The notes: generated by a model not told the origin, from the letters alone. Positions 24,345-35,688 are shown, numbered from the stretch's first letter. The stretch: DNA of 64,000 nt from Takakia lepidozioides (GCA_030704615.1 CM060731.1:53492221-53556220); one strand, 5' to 3'. A program made the numbers and translations.

Positions 24345-24480
24345 TTGTTGAACTGGTATGTGCCAGTTGACCCGGGTATGTGCACTGGTATGAGTACGGG
24401 TATTGTAGAAAATACCAGTTAGGTATATCTTGGGGCGTATACCCCAGCTATACCCTGGACCCCGGGTTTTGAACACTGGA
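24345..24480. repeat. diverged relative of the hAT MITE
   Basis: Begins CATTGTTGAACTGGTATG and ends TTGAACACTG, similar to the tips of the 23580 element, with several CTGGTAT / ATACCAG words between. Flanks (GCAAACTC, GACCTACC) do not match, so no target duplication remains. Confidence 0.45.
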
Positions 24481-24743
24481 CCTACCCCCTTACCTACCAT
24501 ACCAGTCTAAGTATAAACTATTGTCCTACTCGGCTTGAGATGAGGATTGATGAACCCAAGCTAGGTGACATGGGTATGTGTAATGATACAATTTTTTTGT
24601 GCTTACCCTCGTTCACATTTGTGCAATGTAAAAATTTAGCACTATATCTTTGGGCTCCCAGCGGCTGGCATGAGCCGCTGGCATCTATCCCAACCACTAC
24701 AACATGGATCACCATAATATAACCATGTACCAAAAATATAAAT

Positions 24744-25560
24744 CTATAAATAACAAGAGGGGTTTGTGGGTACAAATACAAGACAAATACCATAATATAT
24801 AATGTAATTGTCGAAGGTACTAGCCATTAAAATATAACCATACCATTGCACATGTTGCCCCAATATGTCATTTGAGTTTTTGTCATACCCATGCCTAGGA
24901 CCAGGGAGAGAGGCTCTCATGCCAGACAATGGATGATTTGGAGGTTCTTGTGGAGATGTAGTGGCCTTTCCCCATGAGTAATCAAAGCTAGAGAATAGCT
25001 TCAATCTCCTTCCTTGCGCATATCTAAAAGAAATTGCACCCAATACCCGCCAAGCCTTACAAGCCTCAGACATTAAGTCTGACTGAACTCTGCACAACAA
25101 TAGTTTTAAACAAGGCTGCACTCCTCCAAATACCAGCAAACATCTACTTTTCCACATGTTCCAAAGAGAGTGAGCTTTTAGAGCAGCCCAAACTGGACAC
25201 GGCTCCATAGGCATGCAAATTGAGTAGCAACTTAGAAATGTCTAAGGATACCCTGGGTCCAGGCCACGGTAGAACCTACATATGCGAAGCCAAAGGGCAT
25301 TAAACGAGGCAATGCTCCAGGGTCTTAGACTGGCTGAAGTTGCAAACAAGACAATGCTCAGATGAAAGCAAAGACAGGCAAAATTCGATTAGAAAATTTT
25401 CACACCTTGACAGCTTGGCCGCTCTATCCTTTCTCCACACATCTTTCCAAATGGATTACTTGTTGGTAGGGAGAGAGGGCAAGTTAATGAATGGGTAGTT
25501 GCAGGCTACGGTGGACAAAAACCTGCGTAACATGGCAGTTTCTGCAGTGACCCTCCATTC
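24744..25560 (-). pseudogene. LINE C-terminal fragment (zf-RVT-tail type)
   Basis: The leftward frame includes PVWAALKAHSLWNMWKSR and a following stretch (KLLLCRVQSDLMSEACKAW) like the C-terminal tail after the RVT zinc-binding domain of plant LINEs. Upstream text to 25560 (PLSLPTSNPFGKMC and neighbours) continues the theme with stops. It is separate from the LINE fragment at 26336-28640. Confidence 0.5.
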
Positions 25561-25924
25561 ATTGTACCTTTTATAGTAAAATCACAACTCAATATATTTC
25601 ATACAAATTTATACGGTCTAAGATTTATAACAAGACATACTTCAAAAAAAATTATTGTAAAAAGAATCATCTATGAAAGAGCTATGGACTCTTAAAGTTG
25701 AATTTATGGACTGCAATGTTACATGAAAAACCGTATGGACTAAAAAACATCATATACACATAAGTAATAGCAAAAAAGAAAACACATTAGGGGTGCCATT
25801 AATTAAAGATACCCAAATGCACTTTTATATAGACTAAAAACATCAAAGAACGAGAGGTATGGACTAATTTATACTAAACACTGGGCCAAACTGGGCCTAT
25901 TTTCCTAATGTACATCATCCTCAT

Positions 25925-26140
25925 TTAGAGGTTTTTGGGATATCTTCATTACTAAAAAAAAGTGTAAAAACCCATAATCTAGAGAGGTGTCAAGTGGTAT
26001 ATGGAAAAAATTCAAAAATCTCTAATTATTAGAAATAAAAAATGGTTTTTTATTTTTAGAATTAAATACTAAATTTTCTAATAAATGAAATTCTAGCCTA
26101 TTTGGGATGGGACTTTTTACTTTTTTTTTAAACAAATATT
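25925..26140 (+). repeat. AT-rich inverted arm, left
   Basis: Its reverse complement resembles 28660-28860: TGACACCT, then GATTATRGGTTTTTAYACTT, plus TTTAGTAT and AATTAGAG words in the same order. The two arms face each other around the LINE fragment. AT-rich sequence reaches further out to about 25560. Confidence 0.55.
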
Positions 26141-26335
26141 GTATTTATTCCAAAATTATGGGGAAAAAAATAAAACCCTTTTTTGCACCATGAGGGCTAC
26201 ACACTGTAGTCAGTAAAGGGTGATCAAATACCTGCTGCTAAAGTGCAGCAGTGTGCTCATAGAGAGAGGATCTCTCGAAACAACTTAGCCCTGTCCAAAA
26301 GACTTCCAAAAAAATGTCCTAGCCTACAGCTGAGA

Positions 26336-28640
26336 TTACCGAGGAGCTAATGTACAGCTACGCTTTAACGGAAATTTAGCCTGGAAGTAGTAGCGGGGTA
26401 TTTGACGTGTTTCCAGTTCACATGTCTCTCTCAAATTCCGGCAAGGCTGTGGAGTGGAGCTCTGAGGTTTCTCCAGCATTGAGGGGGGAGAGCGTTCCAA
26501 ACACAGTGTTCCTGCTCGTCGCTTTGACAAATGATGCCATGGCAAGCCCACGTCGCTCTGAATGTTGCATGGATTGTTGGCACCTGCCTGGGGGTCTTGT
26601 GACAATTTGCAACACATTTTGCCCAAGCTTTTTTCAACTCTGTTAAAAGGTCTTTGTACACCATTGCCAACAAAGCAAAGGTACCGATTGTCTCCTTGCT
26701 AAAGGTCTTTTTACATCTAGCACGCCATAAGTGCCATAACGTAGATGCGCGAAGAGTCTAGAAGACCGGACATGGAAAGGATCGGGCCCTGGCTGTTTTG
26801 TTGTAATTAAGTAGCAGATCCAGGGGGCCAATGGCCGAGAGGCTCCAATGTCTGTAGAAGACCTTGATGAAACACTAGATTTTGGCTGGAGCTATACAGG
26901 CAAGAAGGTAGTGCTCATGAGTTTCAATGATACCCGAGGAGCAACATCGACACAGTAAAGCTTCATGGAATTGCAACCATTCTCCCACTTTTAGGGCTCT
27001 GTTCGCTACTTGCCATAAAAACGCCGAGATCTTGGCAGGCCTAATTTTTAGCCAGATAGAAGACCAGATTGCTGACCAGTTCTCATTCAAGAATCCAAAG
27101 TGACTCCATTTGCTATTCCACTTAGTGGAGAGGGATGGCCCTATAAGCCTTCTTGCGGGTGTAGATAAGAAGGGGTGTTGCAGTGCGGCCAAAGGCCCAT
27201 TCCCATTCTTTGGGGTCCAGTTGGAGGTCCGCCAGAGGTCTTCCCAGGATCCACACGAATGTAGAGGCATTAACCTAGGACAGGACAGGTACGGTAAGAG
27301 GTGGTTGGGGATCAAACTCTTTGAACTTAGATGACCAATTGCATATTCTCACCGGGGTATGATTGAAACGAGGGAAGAGGGTTTGGGATTGAGAAACCAA
27401 GATCAGAACTAGAGTTTCGGGGTTGATATGATAAGCGAACCCTGAGAAGTGGGTTTCTGTGGCAAAAATCACCAATAGGATGGTGAGTTTGTTGCTTATG
27501 ACTCCTAATGTCCAGAAGTTCGTGGAGGGGGTCATTGGTCCCGCCTGCAGAGACAGGGTCCAGGTTTGAGGTATAGAATTTATGACCGCCTGAAGCCCGG
27601 CCTTGGCTCTGATTGACCCCAGTATAGGGCTAATTGTGTCAATGTGCAGGCGACCACAAGTGTTTTAGTTGACTGATGTCCCAGGCAGACCACTTTTTTG
27701 CCATCGATTATTCAGTTGGTGTGGGCACGTTGGTGTTAAAAAATAGGTGCTGGCGGAGGGTTTCCTCGTAAGTTTCTGGCTCTTTTTTGCGGAGAAATTG
27801 TCTCAGTGCAGCCCAAGCTTTCCAGATGACGTTCCATAGGGACGATCCCACCATTTTGTGCTTGAATCCCTGTGTGATCCAGCGAATGGAGGGGTGCCAT
27901 TTAGAGGTCTTAACGGGGCTTGCCATCATCAGATTTCCTACCACCAAAAACTTCCACCAGCCTCCTTCTGGGCCTAAGAATCTTGGCAGCCATTTCTTGA
28001 GGAGTGCTGTGATTTGGATCTCCGGGTCCAGAACCCCCAATCCTCCCAGTTTTTTTGGCTGGCAGATTTGTCTCCAGGAGACCTGTGGCCTGAGTTTTTG
28101 GCGTGCTTTGCTAGCTCCCCATACAAAATCTTGCAATAAAGCTTTGTATTCACAGATTTGCCTTTTGGAAGGGCGTCAAGATGCTGCGTAGAACCATAGG
28201 CCAGCTGAGAGAATTTGGTTGGCCACAAGTGCCCGACCTGTGATTGAGAGGAACTTAGAGCCCCAAAAAGTGAGGTTTCTTTTGATCTTGGATAGAATGG
28301 GTGCAAATTGTTGCTCATCGGTGATATCAAGCCCATAGGTGTACCCTAGCAACGTTGTTGTTTGGCTAGGTTGTAGCCATGAGAGGCCCAAGCCCTGGCC
28401 CCAAGAAGGCACACGTCCCAGAAGGGATTTTGATGTGTCTCCAACGAAGATGGTACAAGTTTTGTTCCAGTTGACCTTGAAACCAGAGGCTTCACAGAAG
28501 GCCTCCAAAGTTGCTGCAGTTCTGTCCAGGTTGGTTTGGCTTGCTTGAAGCATAATGAAAGTATCATCTACATACAGGGCAGTTGCAGGTTGAGTGGACC
28601 AAAAACGGCAGATCCTGCTCCATGAAAGTCCATGACCAAA
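26336..28640 (-). pseudogene. LINE ORF2 fragment: reverse transcriptase core to zf-RVT and tail
   Basis: Leftward non-LTR retrotransposon remnant. In order from 28640: RT palm motif ALYVDDTFIM, GFKVNWNKTC and LLGYTYG (28640-28180), then the thumb/connection with QKLRPQVSWRQIC and KKLGGLGV (28140-27710). A zf-RVT region (27315-26875) reads SAIWSSIWLKIRPAKISAF and ends with CRCCSSGIIETHEHYLLAC. A C-terminal tail runs to about 26336. Frameshifts and stops separate the blocks. The 5' half of the RT is missing at 28640, where AT-rich DNA starts. Confidence 0.85.
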
Positions 28641-28659
28641 AAAAAAGTTGAGGATACTA

Positions 28660-28860
28660 TCCCAAAATATTTTTTTAGTGATAGATAATGGTATACTGAA
28701 AATATTTAGTAAAGAGATATAATTCATTAAATATTTTAGTATATTATTTAGAAAAATTATGAAAAACTAAAAATTAGAGTTTACAAAAAAAAATCAATAT
28801 GACACCTAGCCATTGAAGATTATAGGTTTTTATACTTCTAGAAAAACAATGACACCCAAA
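28660..28860 (-). repeat. AT-rich inverted arm, right
   Basis: Partner of 25925-26140; see there. Its outer end abuts the truncated start of the DUF7869-type gene. Confidence 0.55.
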
Positions 28861-28888
28861 ATCCAAAATCCTTTTTTTCGAATCTCTC

Positions 28889-30213
28889 ATGAAGGGTAGA
28901 TCGAGGTGTCTCGACATCCTGAAACCTTTCGGCGATAAGGAGAAGAAAAAAAGAAAAGTCCCACTTCCGCGAAGACTCTACCTGCAGTTGGACAACTGCG
29001 TGAAGGAAAACAAAAACAGGTGGATGCTGGCTTTTCTGTCGCTCCTAACTGCGAGAGGAGTGTTTGAGGAGATTCAGATGGGATTTCTCATGGTTGGCCA
29101 TACCCATGAGGACATCGACGGATTCTTCAGTTATTTATCGAAGAAGCTGAAACAAAACAACACCTACGTTCTCTCCGATCTTATGACGTTTTTTATGATC
29201 TCTCAAGATCTGCAATTTATTCCTCAAATCATTCAAGAGGTGCTAGATTTCAAGGCGTATGTGGACGGTTGCATTCACGATGGAAAAGAGGCTTTAGTTG
29301 GGCAAACAAAAATGCATGTATTTCGATTCTATGTAGATGAAGATGGTTGGCCTGTCATGAAGTTTAAGAAGTTTGCTACTAATTCTGAGTGGCTCCCCAA
29401 AAAATGTGCAGTGAGATGTGGAAGTCGAATCCCAATGGATCTCCAAAGTTGCCCGTAACAATACAACCCAGGGCTGTAAAAAAAACACCAATTTGGGGTG
29501 TGGGAGATGACTCATCCAATAAACAGTCTTTTATCAAAACTGGAATTAAAAAATACAGGGAGTTCTGGAAGAAGAGGATGTTGCTTGACGATCATTATCG
29601 TGACATCATGATACAGTATGATCAATACTGGGAAGCAATCTTTGAAGAACTTGATCTTCCCATTCCTGGAAAATTACGACATTCAATCGCGCTTAAAGAG
29701 GGTTTTTGGCCCTCAACCAAGTGGGCTCTCAACCACCACAGAGCCGGAATCCATACACCTGCAGAGGATGATCTGTCGGAAGAAGATGAAGTCATGGAGC
29801 CGTATTGTGGCCCCCGGTGTGATAGACCGAAGCAGCCTCTAAATCCGTTCAAGGACATTGAGAACAGATTCTTCATCTTGGTTCGACCAGTAGATACTGT
29901 GACGTTTCCAGTTTGGATGGGGATGGCAATATCGGATGTGGTCCGCGATAGAAGATCCAGGAATTTTAAGAAGGTACACGTCGAATGGTGGAGACCCAAG
30001 AAAGGAGATAGCCCTTCCGATTTGGATAGGTACAGAGATTGTTGGTCCAAAGTTTGGGAGTTCAATCTAGATGATCTCCCTCAGTGGATTCACATTAACT
30101 CTGTCATTTGGACAATGCCCGCCAGAAAAAACATGACACGTAATAGCTCTAAGAAAATTACCGCGGTGGAGGCGGAGAAAGCACGAGCAAATTTGGATGA
30201 GACCAATCAATAG
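28889..30213 (+). pseudogene. DUF7869-type transposon protein, N-terminally truncated, one frameshift
   Basis: The first block (28889-29458) has LQLDNCVKENKN and FLMVGHTHEDIDGFFSYL, the signature of the DUF7869 family, common in repetitive genes of algae, mosses and invertebrates. Its spaced acidic residues look like an RNase-H-fold (DDE-like) enzyme, but this is inference. The second block, in the other frame, continues from about 29400 through a coiled/helical region (YREFWKKRMLLDDHYRD) to a Tudor/BAH-like segment (FFILVRPVD, VHVEWWRPKKG) and stops at 30213. The two blocks join across an A6 run at about 29399-29404, consistent with a one-base slip. The usual long N-terminal part is absent; it may have been removed by the AT-rich element upstream. 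Confidence 0.7.
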
Positions 30214-30949
30214 TCAGACAATGAAGACAATGCAACCTCGGGCGAAGAACAAGGTTGACAATGACATATTGTGGAGGTTCACTCCTCGGCATGTTTTCAA
30301 GAATAAAACTAATGTTTTACCTCCACTCTCCATTTGTTTTTCTTCACGTGTTCAAATATTAATCTACCTTCTTTGCCAGCCACCAGCTTTTTTCCGGACC
30401 TCATCTCTGTAACATTTCAGGAACCTCGAGTGATCATCCAAAGTTCTTAGTTTTCCTGATGTCACTGCTTCCTTCTCTTTGTAGTTCCTCTCTCACATTA
30501 CACCCATTTCTTTTGGTTCTCTGGTTCTCACCAAAGTGTCTTCTCCTCAACAGATTCGCCCATCTCCTTCATTCTCGGTCCACATGGTCGTATTGTTGGG
30601 CTCAATATGATTGGTCTAAAAAATGTCCTGAGTATAAACCGCATGGCAATTTGTGAAAGTTGTTGCTTCAATGGACAAGCTTTCTCGCGGTTTACTGCTT
30701 CTGAATCTTGTGAATCTTCTCCCATTACTCGTCAGTAGCTTTTTGTAAGTCTGGCTCCAAGTACAGAGTTACATTTCCTTTACTGTCTTTTCGGACTATC
30801 TTAAGATTCTTCTCAATTTTCTTCGTCACTAATCAGTCCTGAACCTCGCTTTGCCACCCGTTATTCCATGTCATCTCAGGTCAATTTATCTTGGGTCTGT
30901 TTATCTTAATAGGACCTTCTAAAGACAATACTTCTGGGGCCTTCAGTCC
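30214..30949. other. 3' flank of the DUF7869-type gene
   Basis: T- and CT-rich, no domain found. Confidence 0.4.
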
Positions 30950-31720
30950 TTACATTGTCTTCACCTTAAGCCATATACCCTAAACCTAATTCGAATGTTT
31001 GATGTGCATTCTTCAAGGGTTACAAGGTTGGGCATAATAGAATGGCCCTTGGGATATCTCATTCAAGTCTAATTTCTTAGGTGACAAGTCACTTGTACAC
31101 TTTCCAAGATTTCTGTCATTTTTTTACTCACATTCCATAATTGTTTGTCCATTTATAGTTCTCTAAACCCTAAACCCTAAGCCCTTAAACGTAACTCCAT
31201 TGTTTGATGCACATTCTTCATAGATTAGATACAATCTGTGGTTGGGAAATTTTATTCCCTAAACCCTAAATCATAGGTGACAAGTCATCTGTACCTTTCC
31301 CAATATTTGCTTTTCCATTCATACCGAGTACTATGGTTAGTAACCTCGCAAACTCTATGCCCTAAAACCCAATTTCAATGTTTGATGCTTATTTATTTAT
31401 TACTTCCAATTTTGGGTACGGTCGAAGTGGTGGGGATAATATTTCATGAATTGTTCTACGTATGGGTAAAGACTCAAACTCCATAATTGTTTGTCCATTT
31501 ACAGGTTTCTAAAACCCTAAACCCTAAACCAAACTCCACTGTTTGATTCACATTCCTCATAGAAATTTGGATACAATCTGTGGTTGGGATATTTCATTAA
31601 CAAATTTTCATAGGTGCCAAGTCATCTGTACACTTTCCTATATTTTCTTTTCCATTCATACCAAGTACTATGTTTCAATGTACCCTACCAAACTCTATAA
31701 CCTAAAACCTAATCCCAGCT
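30950..31720. repeat. degenerate repeats with plant telomere motifs
   Basis: CCCTAAA words occur singly or in doublets near 30978, 31166, 31258 and 31513. They lie within longer diverged repeat units that also share TGTTTGATGCACATTCTTCA, CAATCTGTGGTTGGGA and TTTTCCATTCATACC. This is an interstitial, satellite-like array rather than a chromosome end. Confidence 0.7.
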
Positions 31721-31749
31721 TGGTTCAATGACTTTATAGCTGAATCTAC

Positions 31750-32131
31750 ATGACACTCTTCCACAATATTTGGTTGTCATATGAACATCGGAATGATTCC
31801 TGGTTTGGGTTCTGTGAATGACAGCCCCGAGGCCCGGTTAGCTAGTTTATTGTCTGCCCTGCCTTTCTCAGCCTAGTTTTTTTGCAAAGAAGTACTTGGA
31901 CATTTTTTCGCCCTTGGATGACCAGTTTACACCTACTGACAGCTTAAGCTTCTGCTCCTGTAGGTCTTGGAAGAATTGCAGATTTTGTTTTGCTTCCAGG
32001 TAGGTATCGTAAGTTTCTTGATCACAGCGAGGAGATTCCATTCTTCTCTGACAGACTGAGAGGCACTTGATGAGTGCCCTTACCCTCTTTTTTCTAGTGG
32101 CTGCAATCTCTCTACTCATTTGCTGACTGGT
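31750..32131 (-). pseudogene. LINE B ORF2, linker and start of RT (distal to solo LTR)
   Basis: Leftward continuation of the LINE B ORF2 after the solo LTR. It reads QQMSREIAATRKKRVRAL, then KYFFAKKL, which is typical just before the RT domain, then by frameshift KGRADNKLANRA. The reading is lost near 31750. Confidence 0.8.
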
Positions 32132-32855
32132 TGTCGCGCACCTCACTTCGGTAAGCTCCCCTTCAAGTCATAGTTACTCACTTTGATGCGCGCGCCTAAC
32201 TCCCAACCTGGCCGTTGGGCCAACTCGGAGCTTCGGCTGCTCACCGGGACATAACGGTCCCCCTTTACTCTTCCAAAAGACCCTCCACCAATTTGGGCCT
32301 AATGGAAATTCCATTTGGTAGATGGCAGTCCGGAATAGCTCCCTACTCCTTGGTCGCTTTCCGGCTCGCTCGCTTACTCACTAGTTTTTGGTCACCAACG
32401 GGCTTGCACCGTTCTCGGGGTTACTACTCCCTATATATACTTCTGTGACTGTCCGCGGGGGTTTTACAAACAACCATGCCATTTTATGGCGAACCACCAC
32501 GAAGACCCTCGATTCCCAGTGATGAGTCGCGGTGAGTCTTGGCCCACCCACCATGGCCCCATTGGACCGTGATGAGTCCCAAGATTCCCCACGACTCCCA
32601 CCACAACGTCTCCGCCCCATGGTGAGTCCTATGCCACCCCTACTAAGTCCCACTAAGCTACCACCACCCCTTGTGGAGTCACCCCCACTGCAACCCGGTG
32701 TGCGGGGCTCCACCTAGTGAGCGCCTCCGCCTCCTTGAGTGCCTTGGGCACTCAAGGGTGCTTCAGCCCCCGTACCTATTGCTGCCACCACCCCCACCAC
32801 AGGGGCAACCCCTCTGCGTCCCGACCCCCTGCCCTCAAGGAAAAGGGTCGCGACA
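32132..32855 (-). mobile_element. solo LTR inside LINE B ORF2
   Basis: Complete 724-bp LTR of the TGTCGCG...CGCGACA family, no internal region. Flanks are CTGGT (32127-32131) and CTGGC (32856-32860), a 5-bp duplication with one transition. Deleting LTR plus one copy joins the LINE frame on both sides (GAA then SQQ). A solo LTR is the product of recombination between the two LTRs of a full element. Confidence 0.9.
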
Positions 32856-33936
32856 CTGGCTGCCCCCACTGCTTCGAGCTTGACCATGAACTTATCTGAT
32901 GGGTTTTGGGAGACAGTGCCAGCATGAGACCAAGCTTTCTGCAAGCCTTGTGTGAACTCCGGGATCTGTAGCAGAGATGCATTCATTTTGTAAAGACCCT
33001 TGCGAGTGTTTGGAATATCCAATGAAGCCTCAATGAGGGCGTGATCAAAGCCGGGGTGGATGGGCTGTTGGGGTAGCCTCTAGGACGATTGGATACAGTC
33101 CAAGGAGGCGTAGATCTGTCCAATCTAGACATCTGGAGATCCACGAGAGCTCTGTTATTTGACCAAGTGAAGACTGGGTCAAAGGGGGAGATAGGCCCCC
33201 GGTTTGCCACTTCTATTTCCACCAAATTGTGGTTGAGGGTGAGGGAGTGTCAGTGTTGTGTCTCTGCCATGTCTGGGTTAAACTGTCCAAGACCCCGTCT
33301 GTCAGTAGGAGACTCAACCATATTGAAGTCCCCTGCCAGCACCCAGAAATCTATGTCCTGTTTCAGTTCCATATTGGTATTTATGGATTCCCAGAGTTGT
33401 GCCCTCCCAGCTGGTGAGTTTGGAGCATAAATATTAATTAACCCTAGCCCGCCTCCTTTGGCTGGAAGGTCAATGGCACAGTATTGAACTCTGCCTGGAA
33501 CCCATGAGCCTTCCAAGACTATATATTGAAAGAGGGATGGGGAAACCAAGATGGCGGTGCCTCCTCTGGAACCTTCGGAAGTCGGTTTCCAGAGGGAGTT
33601 TGCCCGTGGCCAGAGATTATACGAGAGAGAAGCAAATTTCCCTAAATCAAGTTTGTGTTCTTGTAGGAAGAGAATTGCTTCTTTTCGAAGGTAAGGGGAT
33701 AAAAAATTCTTAATGCAAGCGTGCTTTGGGGAAGCATTATCCGCCCCAAGGCCCCTGATGTTCCAAGAGGCCATGTCAATCAATATGGGGTGAAAGGCAA
33801 GGCTGAGATGATCAATCTCATTTGATGGCCTCTGACTTAGACAATTGAATTTAACCCGCTTATCAGAAAGGATGAGGCTGTTTACCCAGATGTAGGGGCT
33901 AGGAGGTGAGGGAGGTCTTCTCGAAATTTGAACCAT
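32856..33936 (-). pseudogene. LINE B ORF2, AP endonuclease domain
   Basis: Leftward. It starts about 33774 at MASWNIRGLG, the N-terminal motif of APE-type LINE endonucleases. It continues with FLQEHKLDL (catalytic Glu), GGTAILVS, INIYAPN and VLAGDFNMV (catalytic Asp/Asn). After a frameshift near 33240 it reads FTWSNNRA and SRLDR, then a linker ending KLEAVGAA at the solo LTR. The endonuclease would nick target DNA for target-primed reverse transcription. At least one frameshift makes it inactive. Confidence 0.88.
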
Positions 33937-34408
33937 GATGAGGTGGGAGATGTCTGATTGGGAATTTGAGAGGATCTGATTTGGGTGCGGGGGTGTGGCA
34001 AAAAAAGTAGGATTTGGGGAAAGTTTTTTGAAAAAGGCTGAGTTACGTGTGCTAAGGATGGGAGGGTGATAGAGGTCAGAGAGGCGAGGGAGGTCTGAGG
34101 GGGATGTACCTGCAGGCAGGCTGATAGCCGGGAGGGTTTTCCTGGCGGATTGCCTAGCAGCAGCAGACAGGCAGATACATAGAACCCAACATCTCTTCCT
34201 ATCCTTGGAGTCAGCCTTGAACAGAAAGAATGGCAGGGCTGGGGGCTTACCTTAGAGAGAGGAGAACCCGCCTCGTGGGTGGCATTTGGCGGAGGGGGCC
34301 AGGTGTGGGGAAGCCGTAGGGATGGAGAAAGAGCCAATTGCCGCTTGAATTTCTTGGATGGAAGGGAGCAGATTGGCTAACCTCCGACTGTCATCTAAAG
34401 ATTGGGTC
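33937..34408 (-). other. LINE B region between ORF1 and the endonuclease
   Basis: Pro/Ser-rich leftward frame without known motif, overlapping the start of the endonuclease frame. Probably an N-terminal extension of ORF2 or an inter-ORF spacer. Confidence 0.4.
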
Positions 34409-34798
34409 CTAATTTGGCTTACTTGGCCCTGAGACTCCTATCGGGTGGGGCCTCCTCTTCTCTTGCCAGTGGCTGCACCCCCCACTTGAGGAAGATGATT
34501 CAGAGGGATTAATCCCTCTGAGGTGATCTCTTGTTCTCTGCAGTTCGTCTTGGTGGTTAATATCCGTCATGCGTTGGTCCAACAGCCTGGAGAGGAGGGT
34601 AAAGGCATTTGATAGCACATCCTTTGCCCTGATGTGGGCTGGTTGCTTGCCCCATGGTTTCCCCAAACAATCTTCCCTGATCCACCATGACTTGCCTGGG
34701 GGGGTGTGGTAGCTGTCTGCATCCTCCATCAGAGCCAATACCTGGGTGTTAGGCCTGCAGTTTAAATATGGGTGTTCTTCCACATACGCCCCCCAGAT
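34409..34798 (-). pseudogene. LINE B ORF1, C-terminal part
   Basis: Leftward ORF1 frame from WGAYVEEHPYLNCRP to its stop at 34409, with a Ser/Gly-rich tail. It joins in frame to the ORF1 part at 43037-43572 once element B and one copy of the target duplication are taken out. ORF1 of plant LINEs encodes an RNA-binding, gag-like protein; no zinc knuckle is visible in this part. Confidence 0.7.
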
Positions 34799-34920
34799 TG
34801 TCGCCTTGAGGGCAGAGGTCGGGACACGAGAGGGGCTGCCCTTTGTGGTGGGGGCAGTGGCAACAATAGGTACGGGGGCTAAAGCACCCTTGAGTACCCA
34901 AGGCACTCAAGGAGGCGGAG
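34799..34920 (+). mobile_element. truncated extra copy of the LTR head
   Basis: Begins TGTCGCCTTGAGG and matches the first about 130 bp of the LTR, ending GGAGGCGGAG. The complete LTR then starts again at 34921. It marks the outer left edge of element B: its flank CAGAT matches CAGGT after 43036. Confidence 0.8.
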
Positions 34921-35633
34921 TGTCGCAGCCATTTGCCTTGAGGGTAGGGGGTCGGGACACGAGAGGGGCTGCCCATGTGGTGGGGGCAGTGGCAACAATA
35001 GGTACGGGGGCTAAAGCACCCTTGAGTGCAAGGCACTCAAGGAGGCGGAGGCGCTCACTAGGAGTCCCGCACACCGGGTTGCGGTGGGGGTGGTTCCACG
35101 AGGGGTGGTGGTAGCTTAGTGAGTCCTAGTGGGGGTGGCATAGGACTCACCATGGGGCGGAGACCTTGTGGTAGGAGTCGTGTGGAGTCTTGGGACTCAT
35201 CATGGTCCAATGGGGTCATGGTGGGTGGGCCAAGACTCACCGCGACTCATCACCGGGAATCGAGGGTTTTCGTGGTGGTTCGCCATAAAATGACTGGGTT
35301 GTTTGTGAAACCCCCGCGGACAATCACAGAAGTATATATAGGGAATACTAAGCTCGAGAACAGTGCAAGCCCGTTGGTGACCAAAAACTAGTGAGTAAGC
35401 GTACGAGCCGGAAAGCGACCAAGGTGTGGGGAGCTGTTCCGGACTGCCAACAACCAAAGGAAATTTCCACTAGGCCCAAATTGAGAGAGGGTCTAATGGA
35501 GGAGCAAAGGGGGTTCGTTATGTCCCGGTGAGCAACCAAAGCTCCGAGTTGGCCCGGCGGCCAGTTTGGGAGTTAGGCGCGCGCATCAAAGTGAGTAACT
35601 ATGACTTGAAGGGGAGAAGTGAGGTGCGCGACA
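34921..35633 (+). mobile_element. 5' LTR of element B
   Basis: TGTCGCAG...CGCGACA, 713 bp, rightward. A TATA box (TATATATA near 35332) is the likely promoter, placing the RNA start around 35360. A PBS follows after 2 nt. Confidence 0.9.
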
Positions 35634-35635
35634 CT

Positions 35636-35647
35636 TGGTATCAGAGC
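35636..35647 (+). other. primer-binding site of element B
   Basis: TGGTATCAGAGC, initiator Met tRNA type. Confidence 0.9.
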
Positions 35648-35688
35648 CTAGAGTTCAGTATGTGATCGTCCTTGAGATCGGCCTCATC

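Noticed and set aside
24345-24480. Second complete hAT MITE
   Set aside because: Tips have diverged and the 8-bp flanks do not match.
30950-31720. Chromosome end
   Set aside because: CCCTAAA occurs only as isolated words within longer repeats and is flanked by transposons on both sides.
32714-33022. Leftward protein running through the solo LTR edge
   Set aside because: The frame fuses LINE sequence to LTR sequence; only the LINE part is meaningful.
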